Shown here piece after piece: positions 1-10,127 of a DNA stretch of 64,000 nucleotides; positions within the stretch are counted from its first letter, which is position 1; every line of letters begins with the position of its first letter. The DNA is from Eurosta solidaginis. Taxonomy: Eukaryota > Arthropoda > Insecta > Diptera > Tephritidae. The position numbers and the translations under genes are program-made. The notes beneath the pieces are model-generated. The model was not told where the DNA came from and did not search any database. It saw nothing but the letters and a program-made list of their open reading frames with translations. Location: NCBI RefSeq assembly GCF_040869045.1, contig NC_090322.1, positions 179,752,672 through 179,816,671 on the forward strand, written 5' to 3'.

Positions 1-559
1 AATGTGCAAAATTTTGTTCTCGTTGTGCTTTTAAATTCTTTTTTTACTTAAATTTTATATATCGCATGTCCTATTTCATTATTATCATTGTCCTTTCTTT
101 ATGCACGGACTTGCCATATAAATTCAAATGTCTATTATTTGAGTTAGCTTTGAGTACGGCCAACGTAGACAAAGTCAATAATTTTGCTGTTTTATTATAT
201 TTTAAATATCTTTTAAAATGCCATTGGTCTTTGTGAAACACCTCAAGGTTGAATAGAGCCTACATTAAAAGGTTAATGACATACATTTTTATTTTATTTT
301 TCACCAGCTTGAAGTGAATTTGCTCTCTGTATCCCAATTATGAACTTCAGCATTGAAATTTGTGTAGTAAATATGAAATGGGCTTATTAAGATCCATTAC
401 TTTTGAAGTAAATCTCCGCTGAGCTTGAATCATGGAGCAAAATGCTGAAAAAAAAATTTACAAAAAATGTGTTCACTTAAAGGGCGTGTCCAACCACTGG
501 CAAGTCGGGACTTTTGGTTAGTTAGGCCAATAAAATACCTCCTCTTGCCTCGGTAAGTA
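1..559. other. AT-rich stretch, no gene recognised
   Basis: I see no reading frame with a recognisable product, no RNA gene and no repeat shared with the rest of the window. The base composition is AT-rich with short A and T runs. It could be unique intergenic or intronic DNA or a repeat decayed beyond recognition. Confidence 0.5.
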
Positions 560-872
560 ACTGAGCTGACTGTTAGGCTAGGCTTAGTAAGGGGAGGAAA
601 GGTTAGTTTAGGTTAATAGGACTAGGCAGAGAAGATGCTCTTCTCCCATTGTGATGCCCTTACCGTTTATATCCCTTACCGCACCAGATTTCACAGGAGT
701 CACTAGAATTGGTGACCTGCGCAAGGTCATATAAAAATAATTACGTGCAGTGAACAACCTTCTACTTTGTGCTAGACAAAGCCACAACAGATTATGTATA
801 CTTTCTTGCTTTTCAATCCAACTGAATCTGTGGCAGTATTCGTTAGTTTTGAGACTCATCCTGACGGTCTGA
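560..872 (-). pseudogene. 3' end of a non-LTR retrotransposon (LINE), decayed
   Basis: The minus strand from about 859 to 608 encodes a stretch that reads like the cysteine/histidine-rich C-terminal tail of LINE open reading frames: YCHRFSW, then SIHNLLWLC, then RRLFTAR. This fits the usual C-x2-C-x8-H-x4-C pattern, with the second cysteine missing. Downstream on the same strand (towards 560) lies a short UTR ending in TTAGGTT/TAGGCT-like repeats as seen from the plus strand, as in the LINE tails near 16.2, 33.0 and 47.2 kb. No reverse transcriptase part is present, so this is a 5'-truncated dead copy. The family is an inference from these short motifs. Confidence 0.5.
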
Positions 873-1029
873 ATAAATATAAAATCAAACCTATCAACGG
901 CTAGTGAAAACCTTAAGCGGGGATGATAGCCCTGAATTATTCAAGGTTCAAAGGGTGTTAAAGCGTCTTTTGTCGCAGTATAGCCAAACAAATCTTGGTA
1001 GCTCGCATTTTCCCTGCTTATAGTGATCG

Positions 1030-1440
1030 TGCCCGCACGTACTTTAAAAGAGTTCATAGGTATACTCACTGCATCATTTTCGGCACGGCGATTATACCCT
1101 TTTTGGACAAATCGTCATCTCATAAGTTGCCTTCAATAACACTGTAACCAGGTATTGGCGCGGTTATAGTCCGATTTCGTTCATTTTAAATAGCGATCTG
1201 AGATGAGTGCCCAGGAAGTAACATACCATATTCTATTAAGTTACCTCAAAATTTACTCAAGTTATCGTGTTTACGACAGACGGACGGACGGACATAGCTA
1301 AATGAATTTCTTTTTTCACCAGGATCCTTTTGATATATAGAAGGCTATATATCTCGATTAGTTTATGCCGTTACGGATTACCATTATGCGAACAAAATTA
1401 ATATACTCTCTGAGCTCTGCACAGATGAGTATAAAAAAGT
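1030..1440 (-). repeat. G150 interspersed repeat, 5' part, minus orientation
   Basis: Read on the minus strand, this has the hallmark 5' region of the family I label G150: an ACTCAT/GAGTATA start motif, a GTCCGTCCGTCCGTC-type run (plus strand 1273-1288), then TTAACACGATAACTTGAG-like sequence and a degenerate CACGCCC site. It is non-coding. It lies head to head with the plus-oriented B-type copy that follows. Confidence 0.7.
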
Positions 1441-2096
1441 TCTATCCAACCAGCCTGTCAAGTCCACATAAATAAACCCGTTTAAAAATTAGAACAATGG
1501 AACGGTAACCATTTTTTCGATATCGAAAAATTCTAAAAATAGAAAAAAAAAAATACGATTGGTCTATACCAATGATGAATAAAGTAAAGACACTCGATAT
1601 GTAGGTTGACTTTATAATGGGGAACAAAAACTTATTATAAATACGCTTACTAGTAATTTACAAAATGCCCACTTTTAAAAATATTGCTATCAAAATTTCG
1701 AAAGATGGAAAAGGTGCTAAAATTCAACACCAAAGACAGATAAAGTGATGTAACTTGATACGTCTAGTAAATTTAGGACAAGAAACAGAAATTTTATAAA
1801 ATTTTGGAAAATGAGCGTAGCACCGCCCACATTTAGAAGAGAAAATTTAAAAGTTTTACAAGCCGTAAATCAAGAGCCATTGAAGGTATCGTGTTGAACT
1901 TTGGTACGGTGGTTGTATTTGCTATTATATATGCGTTTATTGAAAATTTACAAAATCGGTTGGCGACGACGTCCACTTTTAAGGTATTCGGCATCGAAAT
2001 TTAGAAAATGTATGCTATAATTCAATATGCGGTATATAGCCAAATTACACTAATATTTCACGTCAGTAATTATGTATGTGCTGTAGCAAAGTACTA

Positions 2097-2485
2097 TGTC
2101 GAATGTTGACATCACTATCCTGTTAGCAAATAATCACAACCACAAAAACGGAAAGCAGCCAGAATTATATACAAGCCAACGAAGAACATTCCATATACAC
2201 ATATGTAGTCATCAGCTAAGAGACGAAGTTCTTACGCACTCATACACACCTATACAGTTAAGTAACCAAGTATGCGATACAACTGTTCCATCTTCCTGAA
2301 AAGTCTGACCTTAGAAGAAATATGCGAACGAAGCAACAGAGAGTATAAAAGCAGCGAAAGCTGAGGAATAACTAATCAATTTGATTTAAACACGCTATTA
2401 GTTGTGAAGAATAATTGTGAAGTACTACTCCCAAAGTAGTCTAAATGTATGTATAATTATCAGGAATCTCTCAGAATTAGTTATA
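2097..2485 (+). mobile_element. Solo LTR (copy a)
   Basis: The start TGTCGAATGTTGACATCACT is a decayed form of the family start TGT-nnCGAATATTAGCA. The interior shares with the copies at 3999 and 52668 the run GTTAGCAAATAATCAC, a GAGAGTATAAAAGCAGC promoter block (about 2340-2355) and ACTCCCAAAGTAGTCTAAAT. It ends in a degenerate AGAATTAGTTATA. No internal retrotransposon region follows, so it is a solo LTR, and it lacks the last ~80 bp of the longer copies. I could not find a convincing 4-bp target duplication, consistent with age. Confidence 0.65.
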
Positions 2486-2854
2486 TAGTACGAAAATAAA
2501 AAACTCTTGAAAATTGACGTAGTGCCATCCCTTTTCACTCTATAATACGATTTATGCCAAAAATTTACCAATTCTAACAAAAATTTATATAAGGATTGTT
2601 TTGAAGCCTAAAACGTATTAGAAATTTAATAAACCTTTGGAACTTGGGCATGGCACAAACCATACTAAGAAGTCTTCACAAAGGTTTTATTATCAAAGTC
2701 AGTCAAAAATCGACCAAATTTAAAGAGATTTAAAACACTGATAACAGACAGCTGCGAACAGAAGATGATGTTTGCATATGCATAAGTAGTATGTGTCCGC
2801 TTTCATATTATTTGATTCTCTTGAGATTTCTCTTTAAATGTATTCTTAATATAT

Positions 2855-3591
2855 TGTTACGAATATTAGCAAAACTAAGGTGTGCTGCCGTCTCTAAGCC
2901 GATGCTAAGCAGTGACGTGAATGCACATCAATAATTCAATCATCATGTATCTACATAAACGAAATAATAACTGCGTCTACATATATGTACCATGTACGTA
3001 TACGAGCAGCGGAGAGTCAATTCACAAATACATGCATATATCTGAGATGCTCCTAAATGTAGGCAATTATAATTGTGGAAGTGTCGCTCACACATGCAAG
3101 TATGGGGTATGAGAGAAGCTATAAAATTGTGCAATTCTAGTTACAGCTGAGAAGTTTGAGAGCTACTGGACTAGTAGATTCTGGAAGCGCCTAGAAGATG
3201 TATAAAATTGTGCAATTGTAGTTACAGCTGAGAAGTTTGAGAGCTCATGGACAATGCTAGTAGATTCTAGAAGATGCGAACGAGGAAACCAGAGAGTATA
3301 AAAGGCCGCAGATGTAGAGGCGCTGTAATTCAGTTTGATTTGAGTTGTCAAGCAGTTACGACTAAGACGATATCTAGCGAGCAATAGCAGTATTATTTTG
3401 AATAGTGGAGTTTCATTTGAGCTATCAGTTTGGTTATTAAGCTATTCGTTGCACAGTTTGAGTGTTATTGTGAAGTATTTTAATAAAGGCCATTTTTTCC
3501 ATTATTCAATATTGGAGTTATTTATTCAACAGTTTAGCGATACGAACCTAGCAAAAGGGCAAATAAGAGGATTTGCAGCAAATTCGTTACA
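2855..3591 (+). mobile_element. Solo LTR (copy b), long subtype with an internal 81-bp duplication
   Basis: The element begins TGTTACGAAT and ends with the exact inverse ATTCGTTACA, the expected TG...CA form. It is flanked by a 4-bp ATAT duplication (2851-2854 and 3592-3595). Inside are a TATA box (TATAAAAG, 3297-3304) and a polyadenylation signal (AATAAA, 3482-3487), so transcription would run on the plus strand. Two copies of an 81-bp unit lie at 3120-3200 and 3201-3275, which accounts for part of its extra length over the 470-550 bp relatives. No gag or pol sequence adjoins it. A Gypsy-like origin is likely from the 4-bp ATAT target but is an inference. Confidence 0.85.
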
Positions 3592-3998
3592 ATATATTTG
3601 AAACCACACGCTGGGTATATAATATCGCTTACGCCCAAACTTAGATTTCTTTACTTGTTTTTGTTGTTGTTCTTTTTTTTTTTTTGTTTAGGTTGACACT
3701 AACTTGTAATCTTCTTCCTATTTAAAATATAACTATATATATATATATATATGTGGAGTTGCTCCAAACGAAATTTCACTAACCGAGCATTTGTTTCTTT
3801 GTATTTCAGCTCCTTGTACAAAATTTGCAATCCACGCACTAATGATGCGATTATATTAAAATTCGGCGCACAACTTATTAAAATAAGCCAAACCATGCGA
3901 ATGTGCTAAACCATAATAAGGGATAGGAAGTAAACTCGTAATAAAGAGTTTTTACTTTGTGTGTGGTTAATACTTAAGGTTGCTTGATCAAACGGTAT
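3592..3998. other. G150 3' end, T run and AT microsatellite; no gene
   Basis: After the end of the interrupted G150 copy (to 3665) there is a long T run near 3670-3690 and an (AT)n stretch at 3733-3752. The rest is AT-rich and unrecognised. No coding potential is apparent. Confidence 0.6.
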
Positions 3999-4470
3999 TG
4001 TGGCGAATATTAGCAGCACTATGCTGTTAGTAAATAATCACAACAACAAATACAGTAAGCAGCCAAACTCATGTACATGAACACACATAACCAGCACCTC
4101 GAAGTGAAGAGATTTCTCACACACACACATGCAGTCATCAGCCGAAGTTGTTACTCACACATACACACATACATATAGCTCAATTACCAAGCAGGAGATA
4201 CAACAGTTCTAGAAGGTGAAACGTCTAGACCTTAAGAGAAATATGCGGACGAGGCAACAGAGAATATAAAAGCAGTGTAAGCTAAGGAATGACTAATCAG
4301 TTTAATAGACACGCTGTTGTGAAGTACGTGATATTTAAGTATAATTCTACTACTCCCAAGTACTCCAAATAAAGACTATTTTGCAATGCCGAATATTGGA
4401 GTTATTTATTCAGCGATTCGAACGTTAGCAGAAGGTGTATAATTATCAGAAATCCCCAAAATTCGTTACA
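3999..4470 (+). mobile_element. Solo LTR (copy c), short subtype
   Basis: Starts TGTGGCGAATATTAGCAGCA and ends ATTCGTTACA. Flanks are GTAT (3995-3998) and ATAT (4471-4474), a 4-bp target duplication with one substitution. GAATATAAAAGC near 4262 is the promoter block and AATAAA at 4368-4373 is the polyadenylation signal. It shares with copies a and f the segment GTTAGTAAATAATCAC and a CACACACATAC-rich stretch. No internal retrotransposon sequence accompanies it. Confidence 0.85.
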
Positions 4471-4474
4471 ATAT

Positions 4475-4879
4475 GGTAATAGAATGGCTATGCATGCACA
4501 TTTTCTTTTGTGAAACTACCCATATTACCAATATCCAGGGAATTCACGTGATGCAGACTCTATGTTTATGGATACCTACATATGGAAATTTGAATTTGCT
4601 TGGTAGGTGTTTTAATATATTGGTATATATATCAGATGCCACGTCTCCCACATACAAACCTTACACCCTATGTACTAAAGGCCTATACTTCCTACAATTT
4701 GGTGTATATTTTATACAAAAGAGGAGTTGAAAAACTTGCGTGCGGCATATTTTAAATATAGATAGATGGCATTTAAAATTGATAATGAGCGCAATTCGAA
4801 AATCAGCGATACTTTACGATTTACTATTGAATGCACCCTGTACACGAGCACATGTCTGCCATTATATAATCAATTTTCT
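4475..4879. other. AT-rich stretch, no gene recognised
   Basis: Short overlapping frames exist but show no recognisable product. No repeat family of this window is seen. Confidence 0.5.
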
Positions 4880-5353
4880 TATTATACCCAGCTGTACTTG
4901 TACACAGGGTATTATAATTTTAATTGGATAACGGTTGGTTGTACAGCTACCTATAAAAGGAATCGAGATAGATATAAACTTCCATATACCAAAATAATCA
5001 GTAACGATTGAGCCATGTCCGTCCGTCCATCTGTCTGTCCGTTAACACGATAACTTTAGTAAATATTGTGATATCGTCACCAAATTTGGTACACGAGCTT
5101 ATCTGGACACAGAATAGGTTGGAATTGCAAATGAGCGAAATCGGATGATAAGATAAAATCGCCCACTTTTTATATATATAACATTTTGGAAAACACAAAA
5201 AACCTGATTATTTAGTAAATAATACACGTAGAATGTTGAAATTTGACGTGTGGACTGATATTGAGACTCTTAATAAAAATTTTAAAAAATTTATTTAAAG
5301 TGGGCGTAGCACCGCCTACTTGTGACGAAATCAATTTTACAAATATTATTAAT

Positions 5354-5686
5354 AAGATCGCGGGTTAAAATCGAGCTCAAGGCCAGCAATAATTTTTTAT
5401 CAATATTATTGTTATGATACATTTTTTTTTAATTGAAAAAATTTTTAAATTAGAGTAGAAGAAATAAAAAATTTAGACAACTGCCAAAGCTCGTTGTATA
5501 GATCCATAGCAGTTCTAAAAAAAAAAAAAAAATTTTCTTTCTTTTAATCTAATTTAAAAATTTTTTCAATTAAGAAAAAATGTATCATAACAATAATAAT
5601 GATAAAAAATTATTTTGAGGTCTTGAGCTCGATTCGAACCCGTGATCTTACAAATCAGTAGGCCGATATAACAACAAAAAATTGTT
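5354..5686. mobile_element. Foldback (palindromic) element with tRNA-like box B (F1)
   Basis: Two arms of about 110-145 bp face each other around a spacer of roughly 80 bp. Left arm: AAGATCGCGGGTTAAAATCG, then GAGCTCAAGGCC, then TTGTTATGATACATTTTTT. The right arm repeats this on the other strand with a longer outer end containing GTTGTTATATCGGCC. The right arm holds GGGTTCGAATCGAG on the minus strand, a good match to the tRNA B box (GGTTCGANNCC). A perfect 12-bp duplication AATATTATTAAT flanks it (5342-5353 and 5687-5698), and removing it restores the G150 sequence. The left arm lacks about 35 bp of the outer end. It has no coding capacity; mobility would have to be supplied in trans. Confidence 0.75.
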
Positions 5687-5976
5687 AATATTATTAATCA
5701 TAAATCAAAAACCTAAGGTAACAAAATTCAGCAGAGAGATTGACCTTTACTATAAGGAATGCTTTGAAGAAAAATTAACGAAATCGGTTAAGGACGCCGC
5801 TCACTTTAATATACAAGATTTTTAAACGGGTCGTTGACGAATAAAATAAGCTATATATTTGCAAAAAATAGCATGGATTTTCAATTCAGTGGATTTATAA
5901 CAACAAATAGGAAAAACTTCAAGTTTTAAAAAATGTACGTGGCACCGCCCCTTTTATGACTAAGCAATTTTCTATG

Positions 5977-6339
5977 GCCACCGTGGTGTGATGGTAGCGT
6001 GCTCCGCCTATCACACCGTATGCCCTGGCTTCAACTCCCGGGCAAAGCAACATCAAAATTTTAGAAATAAGATTTGTCAATTAGAAGAAAATTTTTCTAA
6101 GCGGGGTCGCCCCTCGGCAGTGTCTGGCAAGCGCTCCGATTGTATTTCTGCCATGAAAAGCTCTCAGTGAAAACTCTTCTGCCTTGCAGATGCCGTTCGG
6201 AGTCGGCATAAAAAATGTAGGTCCCGTCCGGCCAATTTGTAGGGAAAAATCAAGAGGAGCACGACGCAAATTGGAAGAGAAGCTCGGCCTTAGATCTCTT
6301 CGGAGGTTATCGCGCCTTACATTTATTTTTTTTTTATTT
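5977..6339 (+). mobile_element. tRNA-Gly-like SINE (S-Gly copy 1)
   Basis: The head GGTGTGATGGTAGCGTGCTC (box A), with CGCCTATCAC and GGCTTCAACTCCCGGG (box B, one base off), follows the order and spacing of a tRNA-Gly(GCC)-like gene. A tRNA-unrelated body of about 270 bp follows: GCGGGGTCGCCCCTCGGC, GCCATGAAAAGCTCTCAG, GAGGAGCACGACGCAAATTG. It ends in a T-rich tail. An 11-bp duplication AATTTTCTATG (5966-5976 and 6340-6350) marks the insertion into G150. Short frames inside are not genes. Transcription would be by RNA polymerase III from the internal boxes; the retrotransposition partner LINE is unknown. Confidence 0.9.
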
Positions 6340-6490
6340 AATTTTCTATGTTTCGTGAGCCATAACTCGAAGAAAAATTAGTTCAGCCTTGTAACACTAT
6401 TAAGCACACAAAACAAAAAACAACAGCATTTCAAGTATACAGCTGGGTATGTATTGTTCGGTTTCACCCGAAGTTAGACTTCCTTACTTG

Positions 6491-7046
6491 CCTTATTTTG
6501 TTTTTTCTTTTATAAAAGTAATTTCATTTTACCTACATACATATCTACCAGAAACTTGTATTATTGTTCTTGCTCATGATTTTCCAATTTTCGGCAAATT
6601 AAAATTCAGTCAGCATTCTGTGTTCATAAAACAACAAATACACACAATAACAGATTAACTTGCCTAGTATGCTGAACTTGATTGATCTATTCTGTTTTGT
6701 TGCTTTTATTGTTAGTTTTGCATTTTAACGTGGCTGCATTTTTATTTAATTCATATTCGAAAGACTTTTTTGGTTTGTTTGCTTATTGTTGATTTTGATG
6801 AAATTTCGTAAATTAGACAAGTTCCAAACAATGTCAAGCAATGACCAATCTATTTATATATATTTTTCTTTTAATCGCTACCTAAATGAAGCGATGCGGA
6901 AAATCAGTGCAAATAATATATAGCTAACTTTTTGATGAGTACACAAAAACGTATGTTTGATCAAAATTAAAAGAAGCAATCAAATTGTTGCAGATTTAAG
7001 TTAAGTTAGATTCATTTATGACTAAAATTGTACCAGCGTAGTTTCC
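6491..7046. other. AT-rich stretch, no gene recognised
   Basis: Runs of TTTTATT and CTTTTATT dominate. No product, RNA gene or repeat of this window was recognised. Confidence 0.5.
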
Positions 7047-8374
7047 ACACAGAGTTTATTAACTTTGGCAATATAACGGTTGATCGTAATGGAACAAACG
7101 AATCAAGATAAATATGGACTTCCAGATATATAAATGATCAGTATGTAAAAAGGAATTGATCGAGCCATGTCCGTTCGTCCGTCCGTCTGTCCGTTAACAC
7201 GATAACTTGAGTAAATATTGAGATATCTTCACCAAATTTGGTACACGAGCTTATCTGGACCCAGAATAGATTGGTATGGAAAATGAGCGAAACTAGATGA
7301 TAACCACGCCCACTTTTTATATATATAACCTTTTTGAAAACACAAAAACCTGATTCTTTAGTTAATAATACACCTAGAAAGTTGAAATTTGATGTGGGGA
7401 CTGATATTGAGACTGGTGATAAAAAAAAAATTTAAATAGGCGTGGTACCTACCGCCCACTTTTGATAAAATCAATTTTACAAACATCAATAACCATAAAT
7501 AAAAACCGTTAGACCTATGTAACAAAATTTAGCGGAGAGGTTGTTTTTTACTATGAGGAATGCACCGAAGAAAAATTAACGAAATCGGTAAAGGACCAAG
7601 CCCACTTTTATATAAAAGTTTTTTAAAAGGATCGTGAACGAATAAAATAAGCTATAACTTTGCGAAAAAGGGTTTTTTTTATTAATGGTATTTCTTTTCC
7701 AAAATAAAACTATAACCAGAAATAGAAAAAAATTCAAATATGGGCGTGGTACGGACCCTTTTATGACTAAGTCGTAACTCGAAATAAATGAACGAATCGT
7801 TATCAAATTGGGTACACGTATTTTCCTTGTAGCAGAAAGTATTTCTAGAAAAAGCGGACGAAATCGATTTAGAACCGGCGCCTACATACAACACATCAAA
7901 GGCTTTTCAAGGGGGCGTAGACGAATATAATAAGCTATGCCTTTGCGAAAAAGGGCTTAATAACAATGGTATTTTACTTTGTAAATAGAATTATAACAAA
8001 ATGTTAGAAAATATTAAAATTTTTGAAGGTGGGCGTGGCACTGCCCCTTTTTGACTAAGCAATTTACTATGTTTTGGGAGCCATAACTCGAAGAAAATGA
8101 ACGGATAGTAATGAGATTGGGTACACATATTTTCCTTATAGTTGAAAATATTTCTAGTAAAAATTAACGGGATCTGTTAAATAGCACTACCACTTTTATA
8201 TAAAATACGTATAAAAGGGTCGCAGACTAGAATAATAAGCTATATCTTAGCGAAAAATTGTTTTGTATCAATGATATTTCACTAGCAAGTTTTATTGTAA
8301 AAGGAAACTGGGAGACACCTTTTTTTCATGGTCGGTGCCGCACCCATATTTCAGTCAAGCATTACGCAACATTG
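7047..8374 (+). repeat. G150 interspersed repeat, A type, 3' truncated
   Basis: Hallmarks in order: AACGGTTGATCG, GTCCGTCCGTCTGTCCG (7175-7192), ACGATAACTTGAGTAAATAT, then GC-box sites near 7314 (-), 7438 (+), 7596 (-), 7742 (+), 7875 (-), 8031 (+), 8183 (-) and 8330 (+). Distances are about 124, 158, 146, 133, 156, 152 and 147 bp, and the strand alternates throughout. The usual 3' end (TGAGTATATAATG...TTACTTG) is missing; a SINE fragment abuts it at 8374. Confidence 0.8.
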
Positions 8375-8655
8375 GCGGCCATCGTGGTGTGATGGTAGCG
8401 TGCTCCGCCCACTAAATTTTTCTAAGCGGGGTCGCCCCTCGGCAGTGTTTGCCAAGCGCTCCGAGTGTATTTCTGCCATGACGAGTTCTCAATGAATACT
8501 CATCTGCCTTGTAGATGCCGTGCGGAGTCGGCATAAAACATGTAGGTCCTGTCCGGCCAATTTGTAAGGAAAATCAAGAGGAGCACGACGCAAATTGGAA
8601 GAGAAGCTCGGCCTTAGATCTCTTCGGTGGTTATCGCCCCTTACATCTATTTTTA
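8375..8655 (+). mobile_element. tRNA-Gly-like SINE (S-Gly copy 2), internal deletion
   Basis: The head (GGTGTGATGGTAGCGTGCTC at 8387) is intact, but about 70 bp including box B is deleted: the head joins directly to AAATTTTTCTAAGCGGGGTC. The rest of the body matches copies 1, 3 and 4 up to CGCCCCTTACATC, followed by a T-rich tail. Loss of box B should make it transcriptionally dead. Confidence 0.85.
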
Positions 8656-8986
8656 TTTTACTTATTACTTTCGATTTGATACAAGTGTAAGGCTTTTAAC
8701 AAGATATAATTCTAGTAAAAATTGCCTACATCAAATTTCAACATTATTGGTGTATTTTTTACTAAATAATATGATTCCTTGTTATCCAAAATGTTATTTA
8801 TATAAAAAGAGGGCGTGGTCAGCATCCGATTTGGCTCATTGTAAATAGCAATGGGAGATGAGTGCCAAGGAGCCCGTTTACTGAATTTCAATAAGATGTC
8901 ACAATATATGATCAAGTTATCGTTATCACAAACATACGGACGGACATGACGAAATCAGTTTGTAAATTTTATCTAAAAATTTTGAT

Positions 8987-9884
8987 GAAATCCTTTGGCG
9001 ACCTTTTTCTGTTAATAAGGTATTTGTTTAACCGGCTTTAGGTCCAATTTTTAGTATTAAAACACCAAAAATTGTTTCTTCCTTAGTTTACCAATATACT
9101 TCGGTTACACACGGTAACCATCTTCAGAGCTTTGAACTATAAACAAATTACAGAAACACAAAATAAAAATACAATTTACATAAAAAATTAAACAAACATG
9201 AGCATTTCTCTACATACATTATTTTACACGTCTTCGCTGTTTAACGTGGGGTTAGTCACTGTCCGCATATTGTTTATCAAGTGTTTGTAGTAGCTCGCGC
9301 AGTTATCAATGTCCGTTTTGTAATTCATTCGTATGTTAGTCGGGGTGTTTAAAATATGAAATACTTCCAAAGTCAATCTCTTATTATTTTGTTTCTCTTC
9401 CTGAAGTATTGTTGTTTGGTTCGGAGAGTGGTTTTTCGTCTTACAGTGTGTCATAAGTGCTGTTTTATGGTGAGTTGTTTCGTGGCAATGTTTAAAGTCT
9501 GATTTATATTGGGCTAGTCGAGTTTTTAATTTGGCTTTGGTTGTGCCCACATATATATTATTGCATGGTTTCATGTCATTTCCATTACATGGTATTATAT
9601 ATATCACATTGCCGCCTGAGGTACCTTAGATTTTGTTCTGTTGAATAAATTTTATAATGTGTTAATTGGCTTGTGCGCTATTCTAACTTTTTCTTTATTA
9701 TAATAATTCGAGCTTGCTAAGCGCTCTGATAAATTTGGTACATAAGATAATGATTTGAAAATTTCAGGTTTTTGTGATTCCCGTTGGCTAGCTTGTGATG
9801 TATATCTTTTATTTAGGGTATTTGTAATATTTTCAGGTGTTTTAATACTAAAATTTGGACCTAAAGCCGGTTAAACAAATACCT
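8987..9884 (-). mobile_element. Penelope-like retroelement, 5'-truncated, with inverted tip
   Basis: A 898-bp insertion lies between two perfect copies of TAAAAATTTTGAT (8974-8986 and 9885-9897). It encodes only the C-terminal part of a Penelope-like protein (linker plus GIY-YIG endonuclease) on the minus strand. A 51-bp inverted repeat with one mismatch lies at 9016-9066 and 9836-9886: TATTTGTTTAACCGGC then TTTAGGTCCAA. So the start of the truncated coding region recurs in reverse at the other end. Such rearranged termini and terminal inversions are known for Penelope elements. No reverse transcriptase domain remains. Confidence 0.85.
9224..9835 (-). pseudogene. Penelope-like GIY-YIG endonuclease remnant
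   Basis: The frame from about 9835 down to 9224 reads through the linker and endonuclease of a Penelope-like element. Two in-frame stops lie upstream of the clean 127-codon stretch (9607-9224). The linker motifs LSERLASSNYYNKEKVRIAH and KPINTL are typical of the family. In the endonuclease, VIYIIPC and IYVGTT are the GIY and YIG equivalents. Further features are an arginine at LKTR, cysteine/histidine residues of the inserted zinc-binding motif (PC..PC, HCHETTHH) and the catalytic glutamate in LTLEVFHI. The nuclease core residues thus look intact although the element is dead: the N-terminal reverse transcriptase is missing and there is no true ATG (the clean frame opens at a GTG). In a live element this enzyme nicks target DNA for primed reverse transcription. 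Confidence 0.85.
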
Positions 9885-10127
9885 TAAAAATTTTGATTTA
9901 TGGAAGTATATATTATCCCGATTCGTTTATGCCGTTACGATCAATCGTTACGTTATTTAAGTTCATAATATTGAAACATATCGAAAGGTTCAAGTTTTAG
10001 GTCTGTTTCCTAAAAATGCAAATATGTAAAATAACCCCAATTTCCGAAATTATACTTATACTTATACTCTTTTTTGGTAATAGTTTGTGTTTCAAATATG
10101 CCTCGGAAGTATTAGAAAACTAATTTA

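Larger units (their letters stand above)
1500..3665 (+). repeat. G150 interspersed repeat, B type, interrupted by two solo LTRs
   Basis: The non-coding repeat starts with a CGATATCGAAAA block. It carries a CCCACTTTT site near 1667, GAGCGTAGCACCGCCCAC at 1813 and another CCACTTTT site near 1970, spaced about 150 bp apart. After the LTR at 2097-2485 it resumes with decayed GGGCGTGGC-like sites near 2515 and 2646; the latter matches the 39.9-kb B copy. After the second LTR (2855-3591) the standard 3' end appears at 3601-3665: GCTGGGTATATAAT, then TTACGCCCAAACTTAGA, then TTACTTGTTTTT. The body between the LTRs is strongly diverged, so the exact extent is uncertain. Confidence 0.6.
4880..6490 (+). 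repeat. G150 interspersed repeat, A type, full length, with two nested insertions
   Basis: The start is TATACCCAGCTG with ATTGGATAACGGTTGGTTGT. Then come the GTCCGTCCGTCCATCTGTCC run (5018-5040), TTAACACGATAACTT, a CGCCCACTTTTTATATATAT site at 5160, GGGCGTAGCACCGCC at 5302, CGCTCACTTT near 5793 and CGTGGCACCGCCCC near 5938. The end is CAGCTGGGTATGTATTGTTCGG, then a CCCGAAGTTAGACTTCC block, then TTACTTG. Once the foldback (5354-5686) and SINE (5977-6339) are removed, successive GC-box sites lie about 145 bp apart with alternating strand. It is non-coding. The start and end motifs (CCCAGCTG/CAGCTGGG) are inverted relative to each other. Confidence 0.8.
8716..9965 (-). repeat. G150 interspersed repeat, 5' part, minus orientation, split by a Penelope-like element
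   Basis: The minus strand carries the G150 5' half: the end near 9960 (AACG-ATTGATCG-like), TCGATTCC-like blocks, the inverted CGGACGGACATG run at 8938-8949 and GAGGGCGTGGTC at 8809-8820 (inverse of the CCACGCCC site). It is interrupted at 8987-9884 by the Penelope-like insertion; the flanking 13-bp duplication belongs to this repeat. Confidence 0.7.

Noticed and set aside
5977..6050. tRNA gene at the SINE head (also 25059, 35232, 50723, 51788)
   Set aside because: Boxes A and B are present, but the acceptor stem is not closed and each head continues into the SINE body.
9224..9607. Host GIY-YIG nuclease gene
   Set aside because: Linker motifs upstream, in-frame stops and the flanking 13-bp duplication show it is part of a Penelope-like insertion.
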